From the NCBI GenBank assembly GCA_016931995.1, contig JAFGDS010000127.1:1-35072 (forward strand): a stretch of 35,072 nt of DNA. Reading direction: 5' to 3'. The stretch's first letter is position 1; every line of letters begins with the position of its first letter. Below, piece after piece: positions 1 through 8,514 of this stretch. Made by a program: the position numbers and the translations under genes. This DNA comes from Pirellulales bacterium. Lineage in GTDB: Bacteria > Planctomycetota > Planctomycetia > Pirellulales > Thermoguttaceae. The notes under the pieces were generated by a model. That model was not told the DNA's origin, ran no database searches, and saw nothing but the letters and a program-made list of their open reading frames with translations.

Positions 1-88
1 GGGGATTGGGGATTGGGGATTGGGGATTGGGGATTGGATCTGACGGCAACGCCCAAATGCTAATCCCTAATCCCTAATCCCCAATCCC
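1..88. repeat. GGGGATT heptamer array with facing inverted array
   Basis: Five consecutive GGGGATT units fill positions 1-35. After about 25 unrelated bases, the complementary units (AATCCCT/AATCCCC) run from about 61 to 88, so the two arrays face each other and could pair as an imperfect hairpin. The G-runs could also form a G-quadruplex on one strand (inference). Similar AATCCC-rich sequence recurs at 30712-30740. The element lies just upstream of the MoxR gene and is cut by the window edge, so its full size is unknown. Confidence 0.8.
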
Positions 89-139
89 TCTCCATGCCAA
101 CACCATTTAATTATCACACCATACCAGCAGGATCGACCG

Positions 140-1144
<1,005 letters not shown>

Positions 1145-1172
1145 GACGCGGTTTCGTTGAAGATGGGTAGAA

Positions 1173-1199
1173 CTCGCGCGGAGACGCGGAGGCGCAGAG
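1173..1199 (+). repeat. 27-bp GxxExxR-associated repeat, copy A
   Basis: A 27-bp sequence starting CTCGCGCGGAGACGC and ending GCGCAGAG. It matches copy C at 2265-2291 at 24 of 27 positions and is inverted relative to copies B (1807-1833) and D (2300-2326). It lies just after the MoxR stop and before an unrecognised ORF. Its role is unknown; the arrangement resembles a terminal inverted repeat of a cassette. Confidence 0.7.
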
Positions 1200-1264
1200 G
1201 GAGTAGAGAAGAGGGACTCAGTTACGGACCCGTTCTCGTGAAGACTCATTCAAGGGGAACTGGC

Positions 1265-1705
1265 ATGGACCTTCGATCAGCCATCGGAGCGTTTGGGGTG
1301 TTGCTCGTGGTAGGCGCCTTCGCACTCTCGGCCGATCCGCGTGATGCTCTGGCAGCCCGTGAAAGGGTCCCGGATGACGTCGAGCGCGCAATGCTACTCG
1401 AGGGATGGCTCAGCCAACAGCGTTTTGAACTTTTTCGATATCCTCCCGTGATTGAGTTGTCGCCAGGAGTCAAATCCTGGCTGCAGAACGTAGATGATGT
1501 TCCGCCCACTCAACTCGGGAAAGCGTTGTCCGAACGTCCAGACCGGCCTCTTTCGGCCAATGGACAGGCGTCCTCGTGCCATCGAGATGTTGGACGGTCC
1601 ACACGCTCCGGCGCTCGCCGCCAAATCTTGTGTCGCCCAAACAAGCAACGCCGCGCGGGTGCCTGTGGACGCCACAAGTGCCTTATCGGGGGCAATGGTC
1701 GCTAG
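1265..1705 (+). CDS. Unrecognised ORF with signal peptide, possibly frameshifted
   Basis: I do not recognise this 146-residue ORF. The ATG at 1265 is preceded by a good ribosome site (AAGGGGA, about 8 bases upstream). The first 30 residues look like a signal peptide or membrane anchor, with a hydrophobic run GAFGVLLVVGAFALSA. Residues to about 96 have a plausible protein composition. Beyond that the sequence turns rich in Arg, Ser and Cys and low in hydrophobic residues, and alternative frames stay open to about 1850, which suggests a frameshift or decayed 3' part. Base composition is less GC-rich than the neighbours. It lies between inverted repeat copies A and B, so it may be part of an inserted cassette. 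It could also be non-coding. Confidence 0.4.
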   Translation: MDLRSAIGAFGVLLVVGAFALSADPRDALAARERVPDDVERAMLLEGWLSQQRFELFRYPPVIELSPGVKSWLQNVDDVPPTQLGKALSERPDRPLSANGQASSCHRDVGRSTRSGARRQILCRPNKQRRAGACGRHKCLIGGNGR

Positions 1706-1806
1706 CTTCCAAGACGACGTCCCTCACTCTCCTTGTCGAAGGAATGATCGGCCAGAGCGGTTCGCAAATGGCCCCGATGCCGCAAAACACCCAACTATCC
1801 TTCTCC

Positions 1807-1833
1807 CTCTGCGTCTTGGCGTCTCTGCGCGAG
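1807..1833 (-). repeat. 27-bp GxxExxR-associated repeat, copy B
   Basis: Reads CTCTGCGTCTTGGCG and continues to GCGCGAG on the plus strand. It matches copy D (2300-2326) at 26 of 27 positions and is inverted relative to copies A and C. It ends 28 bases before the start codon of the GxxExxR gene, so that gene's ribosome-binding region lies immediately after the repeat. Confidence 0.75.
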
Positions 1834-1861
1834 CCCTCCTCCAAAAAATGAGAGTCATGCC

Positions 1862-2245
1862 ATGACGGAGAACGAGATCGGCACGATTTGCGTTGACACG
1901 GCGATCGCCGTGCATCGGGAGTTGGGGCCCGGGCTGCTCGAATCGGTGTACGAAATCGTCATGGCCCACGAACTGTCCCAGCGGGGGTTGCCGACCGAGC
2001 GGCAGGCCCCCGTTCCCATCTCCTACAAGGGGATCACGTTCGACGAAGCCTTCCGCGCCGACCTCCGCGTGGCGGACAAGGTGCTCATCGAACTGAAATC
2101 CGTCGAGCACCTCACCAAGGCGCATCGAAAGCAGATCCAAACCTATCTGCGTCTGACGGGCTTGAAGCTCGGATACCTCTTCAACTTCGGCGAGGCGCTG
2201 ATGAAAGACGGCATCGTCCGGGCCGTCAATCGGCTGGAGGAATAG
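1862..2245 (+). CDS. GxxExxR protein (PD-(D/E)XK-like), copy 1
   Basis: This 127-residue protein belongs to the GxxExxR family (PDDEXK_3 clan), small proteins with a predicted endonuclease fold and no settled biological role. Visible hallmarks are GPGLLESVYE (residues 22-31), the conserved RADL (Asp67), the IELK segment (Glu77, Lys79) that supplies the nuclease-like D...ExK signature, a Gln in QIQTYL (91-96) and the C-terminal KDGIVR. Length is typical. The ATG at 1862 matches family N-termini. The gene sits between inverted 27-bp repeats: copy B is 28 bases upstream and the C-D hairpin 19 bases downstream. A second family member at 20994-21371 is only about half identical by eye and has its own flanking repeats, so this is not a local duplication. 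Confidence 0.9.
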   Translation: MTENEIGTICVDTAIAVHRELGPGLLESVYEIVMAHELSQRGLPTERQAPVPISYKGITFDEAFRADLRVADKVLIELKSVEHLTKAHRKQIQTYLRLTGLKLGYLFNFGEALMKDGIVRAVNRLEE

Positions 2246-2264
2246 TCGGTTTCCGCACAATAAA

Positions 2265-2336
2265 CTCGCGCGGAGACGCCAAGACGCAGAGAATAGCTCC
2301 TCTGCGTCTTGGCGTCTCCGCGCGAGATTCTTTTTT
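2265..2336 (+). terminator. Perfect 27-bp inverted repeat (copies C and D) with T-run
   Basis: Copies C (2265-2291) and D (2300-2326) form a perfect 27-bp inverted repeat around an 8-base loop, followed by a T-rich tract (TTCTTTTTT, 2328-2336). On the plus strand this has the form of an intrinsic terminator for the GxxExxR gene 19 bases upstream, although the stem is far longer than usual. It is the same repeat as copies A and B, so it probably spread as a repeat and serves termination secondarily (inference). Confidence 0.75.
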
Positions 2337-2414
2337 GTGGGGGGCACCGCGGACCCACGCAAACCCGCCCGCTGTCGCATCCGCGTGTATCTGCGGTTTC
2401 TTCCCGGATCTCCC

Positions 2415-3428
2415 CTACGCCCTCGCCATCACCTCGCGGACGATCAAGAGAACCAGCGGCACGACGAACGTCGCGGCCAGGAAAAAGCCGTAGACGAACA
2501 ACAGAACGATCGTCTGGCCCACGTCGGGTGGTCGCGCCTGGAGCTTGTCCCAGACGGACGACACGAGCCGGGCGACGACGTTGGGCTGTTTCTGTTGCGG
2601 AAACTCGCGGCAAACGCCAGCGGCCGTCTCGGCCAGGAGCAGGTCGGGCATTTCGTCGGCCTCGCCCGCGGCCGCGCCCGCCCAACGCGGCCGCAGCGCG
2701 GCGGCGATCTTGCTCGTCTTCCACGTGGCTTGACAACCCACCAGGACGAATCCTCCCAAGAGGCCCAGCACCCACGCCTTCAGCAGAATGGCGATGGCCA
2801 CGAGCGCGAGTCCCGCCAGGCCCTGCACGATGGTCTCGAGATAGCGATTGCGCGAGAAGAGCGTCACTTGAAGGAATCGTCCTCCGTCCAGCGGGAACAC
2901 GGGCAGCAGGTTGAACCCGTTGATAATCACCAAGAGCGAGGCCGGCGTCCGGTAGATCGGATCGTCCGTGGCCACCCAGACGGCCAGCAGGGCCAAGCCA
3001 AAAACCAACCCTGGGACGGGTCCCATCAGCACAACGATCGCTTCTTTGTACCCTTCCACGCCCGTCTTTTTGCCCGAAACCGCCGCGCCAAACAGCGGGA
3101 TGAAAAACATCCGCACGTTGTGGTACTCGAACACCCGCATCGCCAGATAGTGGCCCAACTCGTGGAGGAACAGAACGCCCACCAGCAGCACGAGGTCCAC
3201 CACGGGCTGGTTAAAAAGGCCCAGCGCGACGAAGACGGCCAACGACGCGACCAGCGTCACCACGGCCTGCGTCCAACTGGTCTTCTTGTTTCGCAGTGCG
3301 GTCAATTCCGCGCGGATCGCGTCGATGGGCCGCCGGAGGGCCTCGGCGGCGACCGGCTCCTCCGCCGCCTCGCCGGCGATCGGGGCCTCGCGAGGTTCTT
3401 CGTCAAAAGACTCAGGAGCGTAAGACAT
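2415..3428 (-). CDS. Site-2 protease family (M50) membrane metalloprotease
   Basis: This 337-residue protein is an intramembrane zinc metalloprotease of the site-2 protease/M50 family, which cleaves membrane-embedded segments of regulatory proteins. The zinc motif HELGH is at residues 89-93 and the second family motif NLLPVFPLDGG at 173-183. About 40 charged cytoplasmic residues precede the first hydrophobic segment (about 55-72), several helices follow, and the C-terminus ends in another helix (about 310-330). The ATG at 3428 is preferred over the upstream in-frame TTG at 3449 because GGAGAAGG lies seven bases ahead of it. There is no PDZ domain, unlike RseP. It is divergently arranged with the serine hydrolase gene. 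The substrate is unknown. Confidence 0.92.
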   Translation of the reverse strand: MSYAPESFDEEPREAPIAGEAAEEPVAAEALRRPIDAIRAELTALRNKKTSWTQAVVTLVASLAVFVALGLFNQPVVDLVLLVGVLFLHELGHYLAMRVFEYHNVRMFFIPLFGAAVSGKKTGVEGYKEAIVVLMGPVPGLVFGLALLAVWVATDDPIYRTPASLLVIINGFNLLPVFPLDGGRFLQVTLFSRNRYLETIVQGLAGLALVAIAILLKAWVLGLLGGFVLVGCQATWKTSKIAAALRPRWAGAAAGEADEMPDLLLAETAAGVCREFPQQKQPNVVARLVSSVWDKLQARPPDVGQTIVLLFVYGFFLAATFVVPLVLLIVREVMARA

Positions 3429-3645
3429 CCGGCCTTCTCCCGCAGACAAGTTGCGTCAAGAGACTTCTTTACCAAGCGGGGGCCATTCTACCCCTACTCC
3501 GCAGGCGCGGCAAGCGGACGGCGTCGTACACCGCCCGCGCCGGGGCGCGGCGGCCCCTGCGTTTCCACCGTCCCGTCGCACGCGCCGGCGGTTCTGGTGT
3601 AAGATGAGAACATCCCACCCAATCTCCCTCCGCCCTGAGGTAGCC

Positions 3646-4896
3646 ATGCGAGTCTTTTTCCTCCCGCGCGCCGCGCTCTTGCTGGTCCTGGCCGCGACGC
3701 CCCTCGTCGCCGACGAAACGCGCCCCGATCCGCCCGTCACCGGCCAACCCGTGCCGGAGCTGGCCGTGTTCGATCGGGTGATCCCCGAGCTGATGAAGGA
3801 TTGGGGCATCCCGGGCGGAGCGGTCGGCGTGGCGAAGGACGGCCGGCTGGTGTTCGCCCGGGGCTATGGCTTGGCCGACGTCGAGGCCGGCGAGCCGGTC
3901 CAGCCCGACGCCCTGTTCCGCATCGCCAGCATCTCGAAGCCGATCACGGCCGCCGTCGTGCTCAAGCTCGTCGAACAGGGCAAGATGGCCCTGGACGATC
4001 CGGTGATGAAGTGGCTCGACGCGTATCATCCCCTGCCCGGCCAAAACGTCGATCCGCGGATGGAGAAGGTCACGATCGAACAGCTTCTGACGCACACGGG
4101 CGGGTTCGACCGCGGCAAGTCGTTCGACCCGATGACCGGCGGCCGGCCGCTGGTCGAGGCGATCGGCCCAACCGCGAACCAAAGAGCCATCATCGAATTC
4201 ATGCTCGGCCGTCCGCTCGATTTCGATCCCGGCGAGCGGTACGCCTATTCGAACTACGGCTACTGTCTTTTGGGCCGGGCCATCGAACAGGCGACCGGCC
4301 AGCCCTACGACGCGGCCGCGCGGTCGCTCGTGCTCGCTCCGGCGGGCGCGCGGCGGATGCGCCTGGCCGGGACGCGCCTGGCCGACCGCGCGGCGGGCGA
4401 GGTCCGCTACTACCCCTTTGAAGGCCAGCGGCCGGTCCGGTCGATCTTCGCCGACGACAAGGAGCCCGTGCCCGCGCCCTATGGCGAGTGCTTCATCGAC
4501 GCGATGGACGCGCACGGCGGGTGGATCGCCTCGACGGTGGATCTGTTGCGTTTCACCACGGCCCTGGACGGCGCGCGCAAGCCCGCGATCCTTAAGCCCG
4601 AGACCGTGCGCCGGATCGAGACCCATCGGGTAAAGCGGCCGGGCGGCACGTCCTATGGGCTGGGCTGGGCGATTGCGTCGGCGAAGGGAGGCGAATCCTG
4701 GTCGCACAACGGCTCCCTGCCCGGCACGGCGACGATGCTCCTGCGCAATCCCGACGGCGTGACCGCCACCGTGCTATTCAATGCCCGGCCCAAGGACGAC
4801 GGCGAGTTTTTCCCCAAACTCGAGACCGCCGTCCGCAAGGCCCTCGCCGGCGTGAAGGCGTGGCCCGAGCGAGACCTGTTCCCCGAGTTCGACTAA
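3646..4896 (+). CDS. Serine hydrolase, beta-lactamase class C-like
   Basis: The 416-residue product is a secreted or periplasmic serine hydrolase of the beta-lactamase/penicillin-binding-protein-like (PF00144) family. A signal peptide (about 1-22) is visible. The three active-site elements are present: SISK (Ser95, Lys98), YSN (201-203) and HNG (354-356). The family includes class C beta-lactamases, DD-peptidases and esterases. The last element being HNG rather than KTG argues for an esterase or peptidase and against a dedicated beta-lactamase, but this cannot be settled by reading. The ATG at 3646 follows TGAGGT and starts the signal peptide; the open frame continues upstream to 3451 without a credible start. 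The gene stands alone, divergent from the site-2 protease gene. Confidence 0.93.
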   Translation: MRVFFLPRAALLLVLAATPLVADETRPDPPVTGQPVPELAVFDRVIPELMKDWGIPGGAVGVAKDGRLVFARGYGLADVEAGEPVQPDALFRIASISKPITAAVVLKLVEQGKMALDDPVMKWLDAYHPLPGQNVDPRMEKVTIEQLLTHTGGFDRGKSFDPMTGGRPLVEAIGPTANQRAIIEFMLGRPLDFDPGERYAYSNYGYCLLGRAIEQATGQPYDAAARSLVLAPAGARRMRLAGTRLADRAAGEVRYYPFEGQRPVRSIFADDKEPVPAPYGECFIDAMDAHGGWIASTVDLLRFTTALDGARKPAILKPETVRRIETHRVKRPGGTSYGLGWAIASAKGGESWSHNGSLPGTATMLLRNPDGVTATVLFNARPKDDGEFFPKLETAVRKALAGVKAWPERDLFPEFD

Positions 4897-4932
4897 CGGT
4901 CCACAAGACGCGTCGAGGCATCACTGCCTGGT

Positions 4933-5787
4933 CTACTTCCCGCACACCGCGATCCATCCGTTCGCCCGGAAGCGGCCCAACAGCCAGGCGCGCGAAAGGG
5001 GGCGCTGGCGGTCGGCGGCCAGGCGGATGAGCCGCTCGATGCGCAAGCCGGCACGGCGGAGGTCGCTGACCAGCTCGCGCTGCGAGAACGTGTGCAGGTA
5101 CATCCGTGGGATGCCGCGGTAGGCGAAGAACTTGTCGCCCGGGTCGCACCGCCGGCCCACCAGCCGCGCCGCCCAATGACGCGCGAGCCACCGGCGCCCC
5201 TGGGGGTTGAACAGGTTGTACCAGACGTTGTGCACGTGGAGGATAAAGCGTCCGCCGGGCTTGAGGATCCGCCGGACGTGGCGCAGCGTCTCGCGCCGGT
5301 GCTCCCGCCCGCGGATCATCCCCAGCGTGCTGAACAGGCACAAGGCATAGTCGGCGCAATCGTTTGCCAGACAACCGAGCTGGACGAGATTCGCCTGAAC
5401 GCGGTGGATGGTCAATCCTTCGATCTCGGCCTTCTGGCCGACCACCTGGAGCATGGGCCGCGAGAGGTCGACGGCCAGACAGCGGAACCCCCGTCGGGCC
5501 AAGGGCACCAGGGCCCTGCCGGTTCCACAGCCCAGGTCCACCACCCAACCCGCCCGAGGGAGCTCGTTGGCCACGACCTGCTCGTCGAACTCGAAGAGCT
5601 GCGTCAGGGCGAAGTCGTCGTCGTACTCCTGGGCGATGTGATCGGCCTGGGCATACTCCCAGACGCCCGCCGGCACGCCGGGGGGTAGTCGCCACTCGGG
5701 CAGATGAGTGTTGGGGAGAGGATTGACCAACGATGAGCGGTCCCGCGCCGGTTGAAGAGTTGCCCTACGCCCAGTATAATCCTGCAT
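4933..5787 (-). CDS. Class I SAM-dependent methyltransferase
   Basis: This cytoplasmic protein of about 284 residues has a Rossmann-type methyltransferase fold. Motif I, VVDLGCGTGRA (82-92), binds S-adenosylmethionine. The acidic residue ending strand 2 is in AVDLSRP, and the post-motif segment LKPGGRFILHVHN is typical of small-molecule methyltransferases. The substrate cannot be told from the sequence. The start is uncertain: ATG 5787 is used, but the gap promoter (5752-5780, opposite strand) would then lie inside the gene, and a TTG at 5730 also fits because conserved sequence begins only near LPEWRLPPGV (29-38). The gene converges with the serine hydrolase and is divergent from gap. Confidence 0.88.
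   Translation of the reverse strand: MQDYTGRRATLQPARDRSSLVNPLPNTHLPEWRLPPGVPAGVWEYAQADHIAQEYDDDFALTQLFEFDEQVVANELPRAGWVVDLGCGTGRALVPLARRGFRCLAVDLSRPMLQVVGQKAEIEGLTIHRVQANLVQLGCLANDCADYALCLFSTLGMIRGREHRRETLRHVRRILKPGGRFILHVHNVWYNLFNPQGRRWLARHWAARLVGRRCDPGDKFFAYRGIPRMYLHTFSQRELVSDLRRAGLRIERLIRLAADRQRPLSRAWLLGRFRANGWIAVCGK
5752..5780 (+). promoter_or_regulatory. Sigma70-like promoter for gap
   Basis: TTGAAG (5752-5757) and a perfect TATAAT (5775-5780) are separated by exactly 17 bases. Transcription would start near 5787, leaving a leader of about 180 bases before the gap start at 5971. No other candidate as good was seen in this gap. The assignment rests on the match to the consensus. Confidence 0.6.
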
Positions 5788-5958
5788 TCTGTTCCCGCCC
5801 AGCCGCCCGTCTAGGCGGGAGCTAGGCTTCGGTGGCGGCAAGAATGGGGTGTTGACCACCAGCGCCCAAGAGGGGGTATCCCTCGCCGCCGTTTGGCCGG
5901 GCTCGACGCGCCGACTACCCCGCCCCGTGGTGGACCGGGGCTCGCAATTTAGGAATAA

Positions 5959-6987
<1,029 letters not shown>

Positions 6988-7002
6988 CCGTTGTTTCACC
7001 AA

Positions 7003-7135
7003 GAGCCTATCCCAGAACCCTCGCCCACCCCACAGGTCATCCTGAGCGCAGCGAAGGATCTCGTTGGTGTGGCGCGAATCCAGATGCTTCGCTTCGCTCA
7101 GCATGACAACCAGGGTTGGGTTCCGGGATAGGCTC
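7003..7135. repeat. Nested inverted-repeat element after gap
   Basis: Outer arms of 18 bp (7003-7020, beginning GAGCCTATCCCAGAACC, and 7118-7135) match at 17 of 18 positions in inverted orientation. Inside them, a second inverted pair of about 26 bp (7035-7063 and about 7083-7109) belongs to the same TCATCCTGAGCG family as the hairpin at 9956-10029. The whole 133-bp unit looks like a small non-autonomous element in the gap-bax1 intergenic space (6988-7309). No ORF is inside. Confidence 0.75.
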
Positions 7136-7152
7136 CAAGGGACGACCCACGA

Positions 7153-7186
7153 AGCCCCCTCTTCTTCCGGAAGAGGGGGCTTTTTC
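7153..7186 (+). terminator. Intrinsic terminator
   Basis: A perfect 12-bp stem (AGCCCCCTCTTC, 7153-7164, with its complement at 7170-7181) and a five-base loop are followed by a T-run. It would end transcription of gap on the plus strand. The complementary strand lacks an equally good U-tract. Confidence 0.8.
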
Positions 7187-7191
7187 GTTGT

Positions 7192-7295
7192 GTGCCACTG
7201 GCTCTGCCAGTGCGCCATTGAGCACTCGGCCAACGACGCATTCATTCGGCAAACCCACGGCTCGTCCCCGCGAGCACTGGCGGAGCCAGTGGCAC
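7192..7295. repeat. Paired CACTGGC palindromes (locus 1)
   Basis: Two copies of the family GTGC-CACTGGC-nnn-GCCAGTG lie at 7192-7213 (forward) and 7274-7295 (reverse), 60 bases apart. Each copy is a 17-bp palindrome with a three-base centre, and the pair is inverted, like a bacterial interspersed mosaic element. The second copy ends 14 bases from the stop of the bax1 gene. Confidence 0.8.
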
Positions 7296-7309
7296 GCGGG
7301 CGCCCCGTT

Positions 7310-8512
7310 TCACAACTGAGTCAGCCGCTCCAGCACGTCCTTCAGCGCCAGCGCCGACTTGAACGGGATCACGCGGTCGGCCCAGGGCCCCAGACGCTGC
7401 CGAACCGACTCGGCCGCCGCGACGAGGATCCTCGCGTCGGGAAACTGGGCGAGCGAATGGAGCTTGGCCTCGATGTATTCCGGCGTCCAGAATCCAACAA
7501 TCTCCATGAGCGCCGTCCGCCCGTCGGCGTGATGGAACGAGAAGTCCGGCACGAACACGTGTTGGCCGCGGTGCAGGATCTCGCCCTCGCGGACCAGACG
7601 CCAGCCGTCGCGCGGCTCGGGGCCCCACTTGTCGGCGAACGACTGCTCGACGGTCGAGTCGAACGCCTCGGGCGGCGGCAGGTGGCTCGTCAGGCCGTCC
7701 GCGGACGAGAGGTCCAGGCCCACCGTCCAGCCCTGGCGACGCGTCCGCACCACCGCGTGCATCCGCCAGCCGCGGCACGCCACCAGGGCCGGCAAGAATC
7801 GGGCCATCGCCGCGCCGTAGCGGCGGGTTTCTCGAAGCGCGGAGGCCGGACCATCCACGTCGATCCGATACCGGCCGGGACCCTGGCGGGCAATCGTGTG
7901 CATCAGCCGCGCGAGCTTCGCGTAGCGGAGGATCGTCTTGAAGTCCTCGGTCGCCCAAATCCTCATCGACGCGGCGCCGAACAGCGCGGCCTGAACCTGG
8001 GCGACGTTGTATCGGGCCAGCAGCGCCGCCGCGTCCGGATAGCCGTCGAACCGCGCCAGGCGATGGAACTCGATCACGTCGGCGAACAGCTCGGCGTCGA
8101 TGTCCGTCCAGGAACGGCCGAGCCGCTGGGCGATCTCCGCCTTCACGTCCGTCTCGGCGTGGTCGAAGAGCCGGTCGGGCGAGCGGACCAACGGATGCGA
8201 GGCCGCGGCCATGCGGAACACCTCGCGGCGCAGCGCCGCCGCCTTGCCCCGCCGGTCGCGATGGAACGCGGCCGCGTCGTCGAGCAGCTTGCAGAAGGCC
8301 TCGATCCGCCTGGCCGGACAGTCCTCTTCGTCGGCGAAGACGTTCCACACGGCCCGATGGAGCGCCTGCCGCGTAAGCCCCACGCCGCGCCGGTACACCC
8401 GAAGCATCCGCTCGGCGTAGCCCAGGTATCGGCCGTGCGTCTTTCGGGTGAGGCGATCGGGCACGATGCGTTCCCGGTCAAACTCGGCGATGGCCATTTC
8501 GCGGGTAAGCAT
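7310..8512 (-). CDS. Bax1-like nuclease (DUF790), partner of XPB helicase
   Basis: This 400-residue protein matches the DUF790 family, whose archaeal members are Bax1, a nuclease that binds XPB helicase and cuts DNA next to unwound lesions. A helical N-terminal region (about 1-210) precedes a nuclease-like domain. VPDFSF (321-326), MEIVGFW (336-342) and Lys350 give the D...E-x-V...K arrangement expected for a PD-(D/E)XK nuclease. The ATG at 8512 is two bases after the stop of the helicase gene (TGA-CC-ATG), so translation is very likely coupled. The frame stays open upstream through the helicase gene, but that is the high-GC shadow of the helicase. The pairing supports the function; nuclease activity is inferred from the family. 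Confidence 0.88.
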   Translation of the reverse strand: MLTREMAIAEFDRERIVPDRLTRKTHGRYLGYAERMLRVYRRGVGLTRQALHRAVWNVFADEEDCPARRIEAFCKLLDDAAAFHRDRRGKAAALRREVFRMAAASHPLVRSPDRLFDHAETDVKAEIAQRLGRSWTDIDAELFADVIEFHRLARFDGYPDAAALLARYNVAQVQAALFGAASMRIWATEDFKTILRYAKLARLMHTIARQGPGRYRIDVDGPASALRETRRYGAAMARFLPALVACRGWRMHAVVRTRRQGWTVGLDLSSADGLTSHLPPPEAFDSTVEQSFADKWGPEPRDGWRLVREGEILHRGQHVFVPDFSFHHADGRTALMEIVGFWTPEYIEAKLHSLAQFPDARILVAAAESVRQRLGPWADRVIPFKSALALKDVLERLTQL

Positions 8513-8514
8513 GG

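Noticed and set aside
1-88. Telomere-like sequence
   Set aside because: The heptamers resemble telomeric repeats only superficially; there are few units, they face each other, and similar sequence is internal at 30712.
3646-4896. Serine hydrolase as a dedicated antibiotic-resistance beta-lactamase
   Set aside because: It has the family active-site residues, but the final motif is HNG rather than KTG and the family is broad; resistance cannot be claimed.
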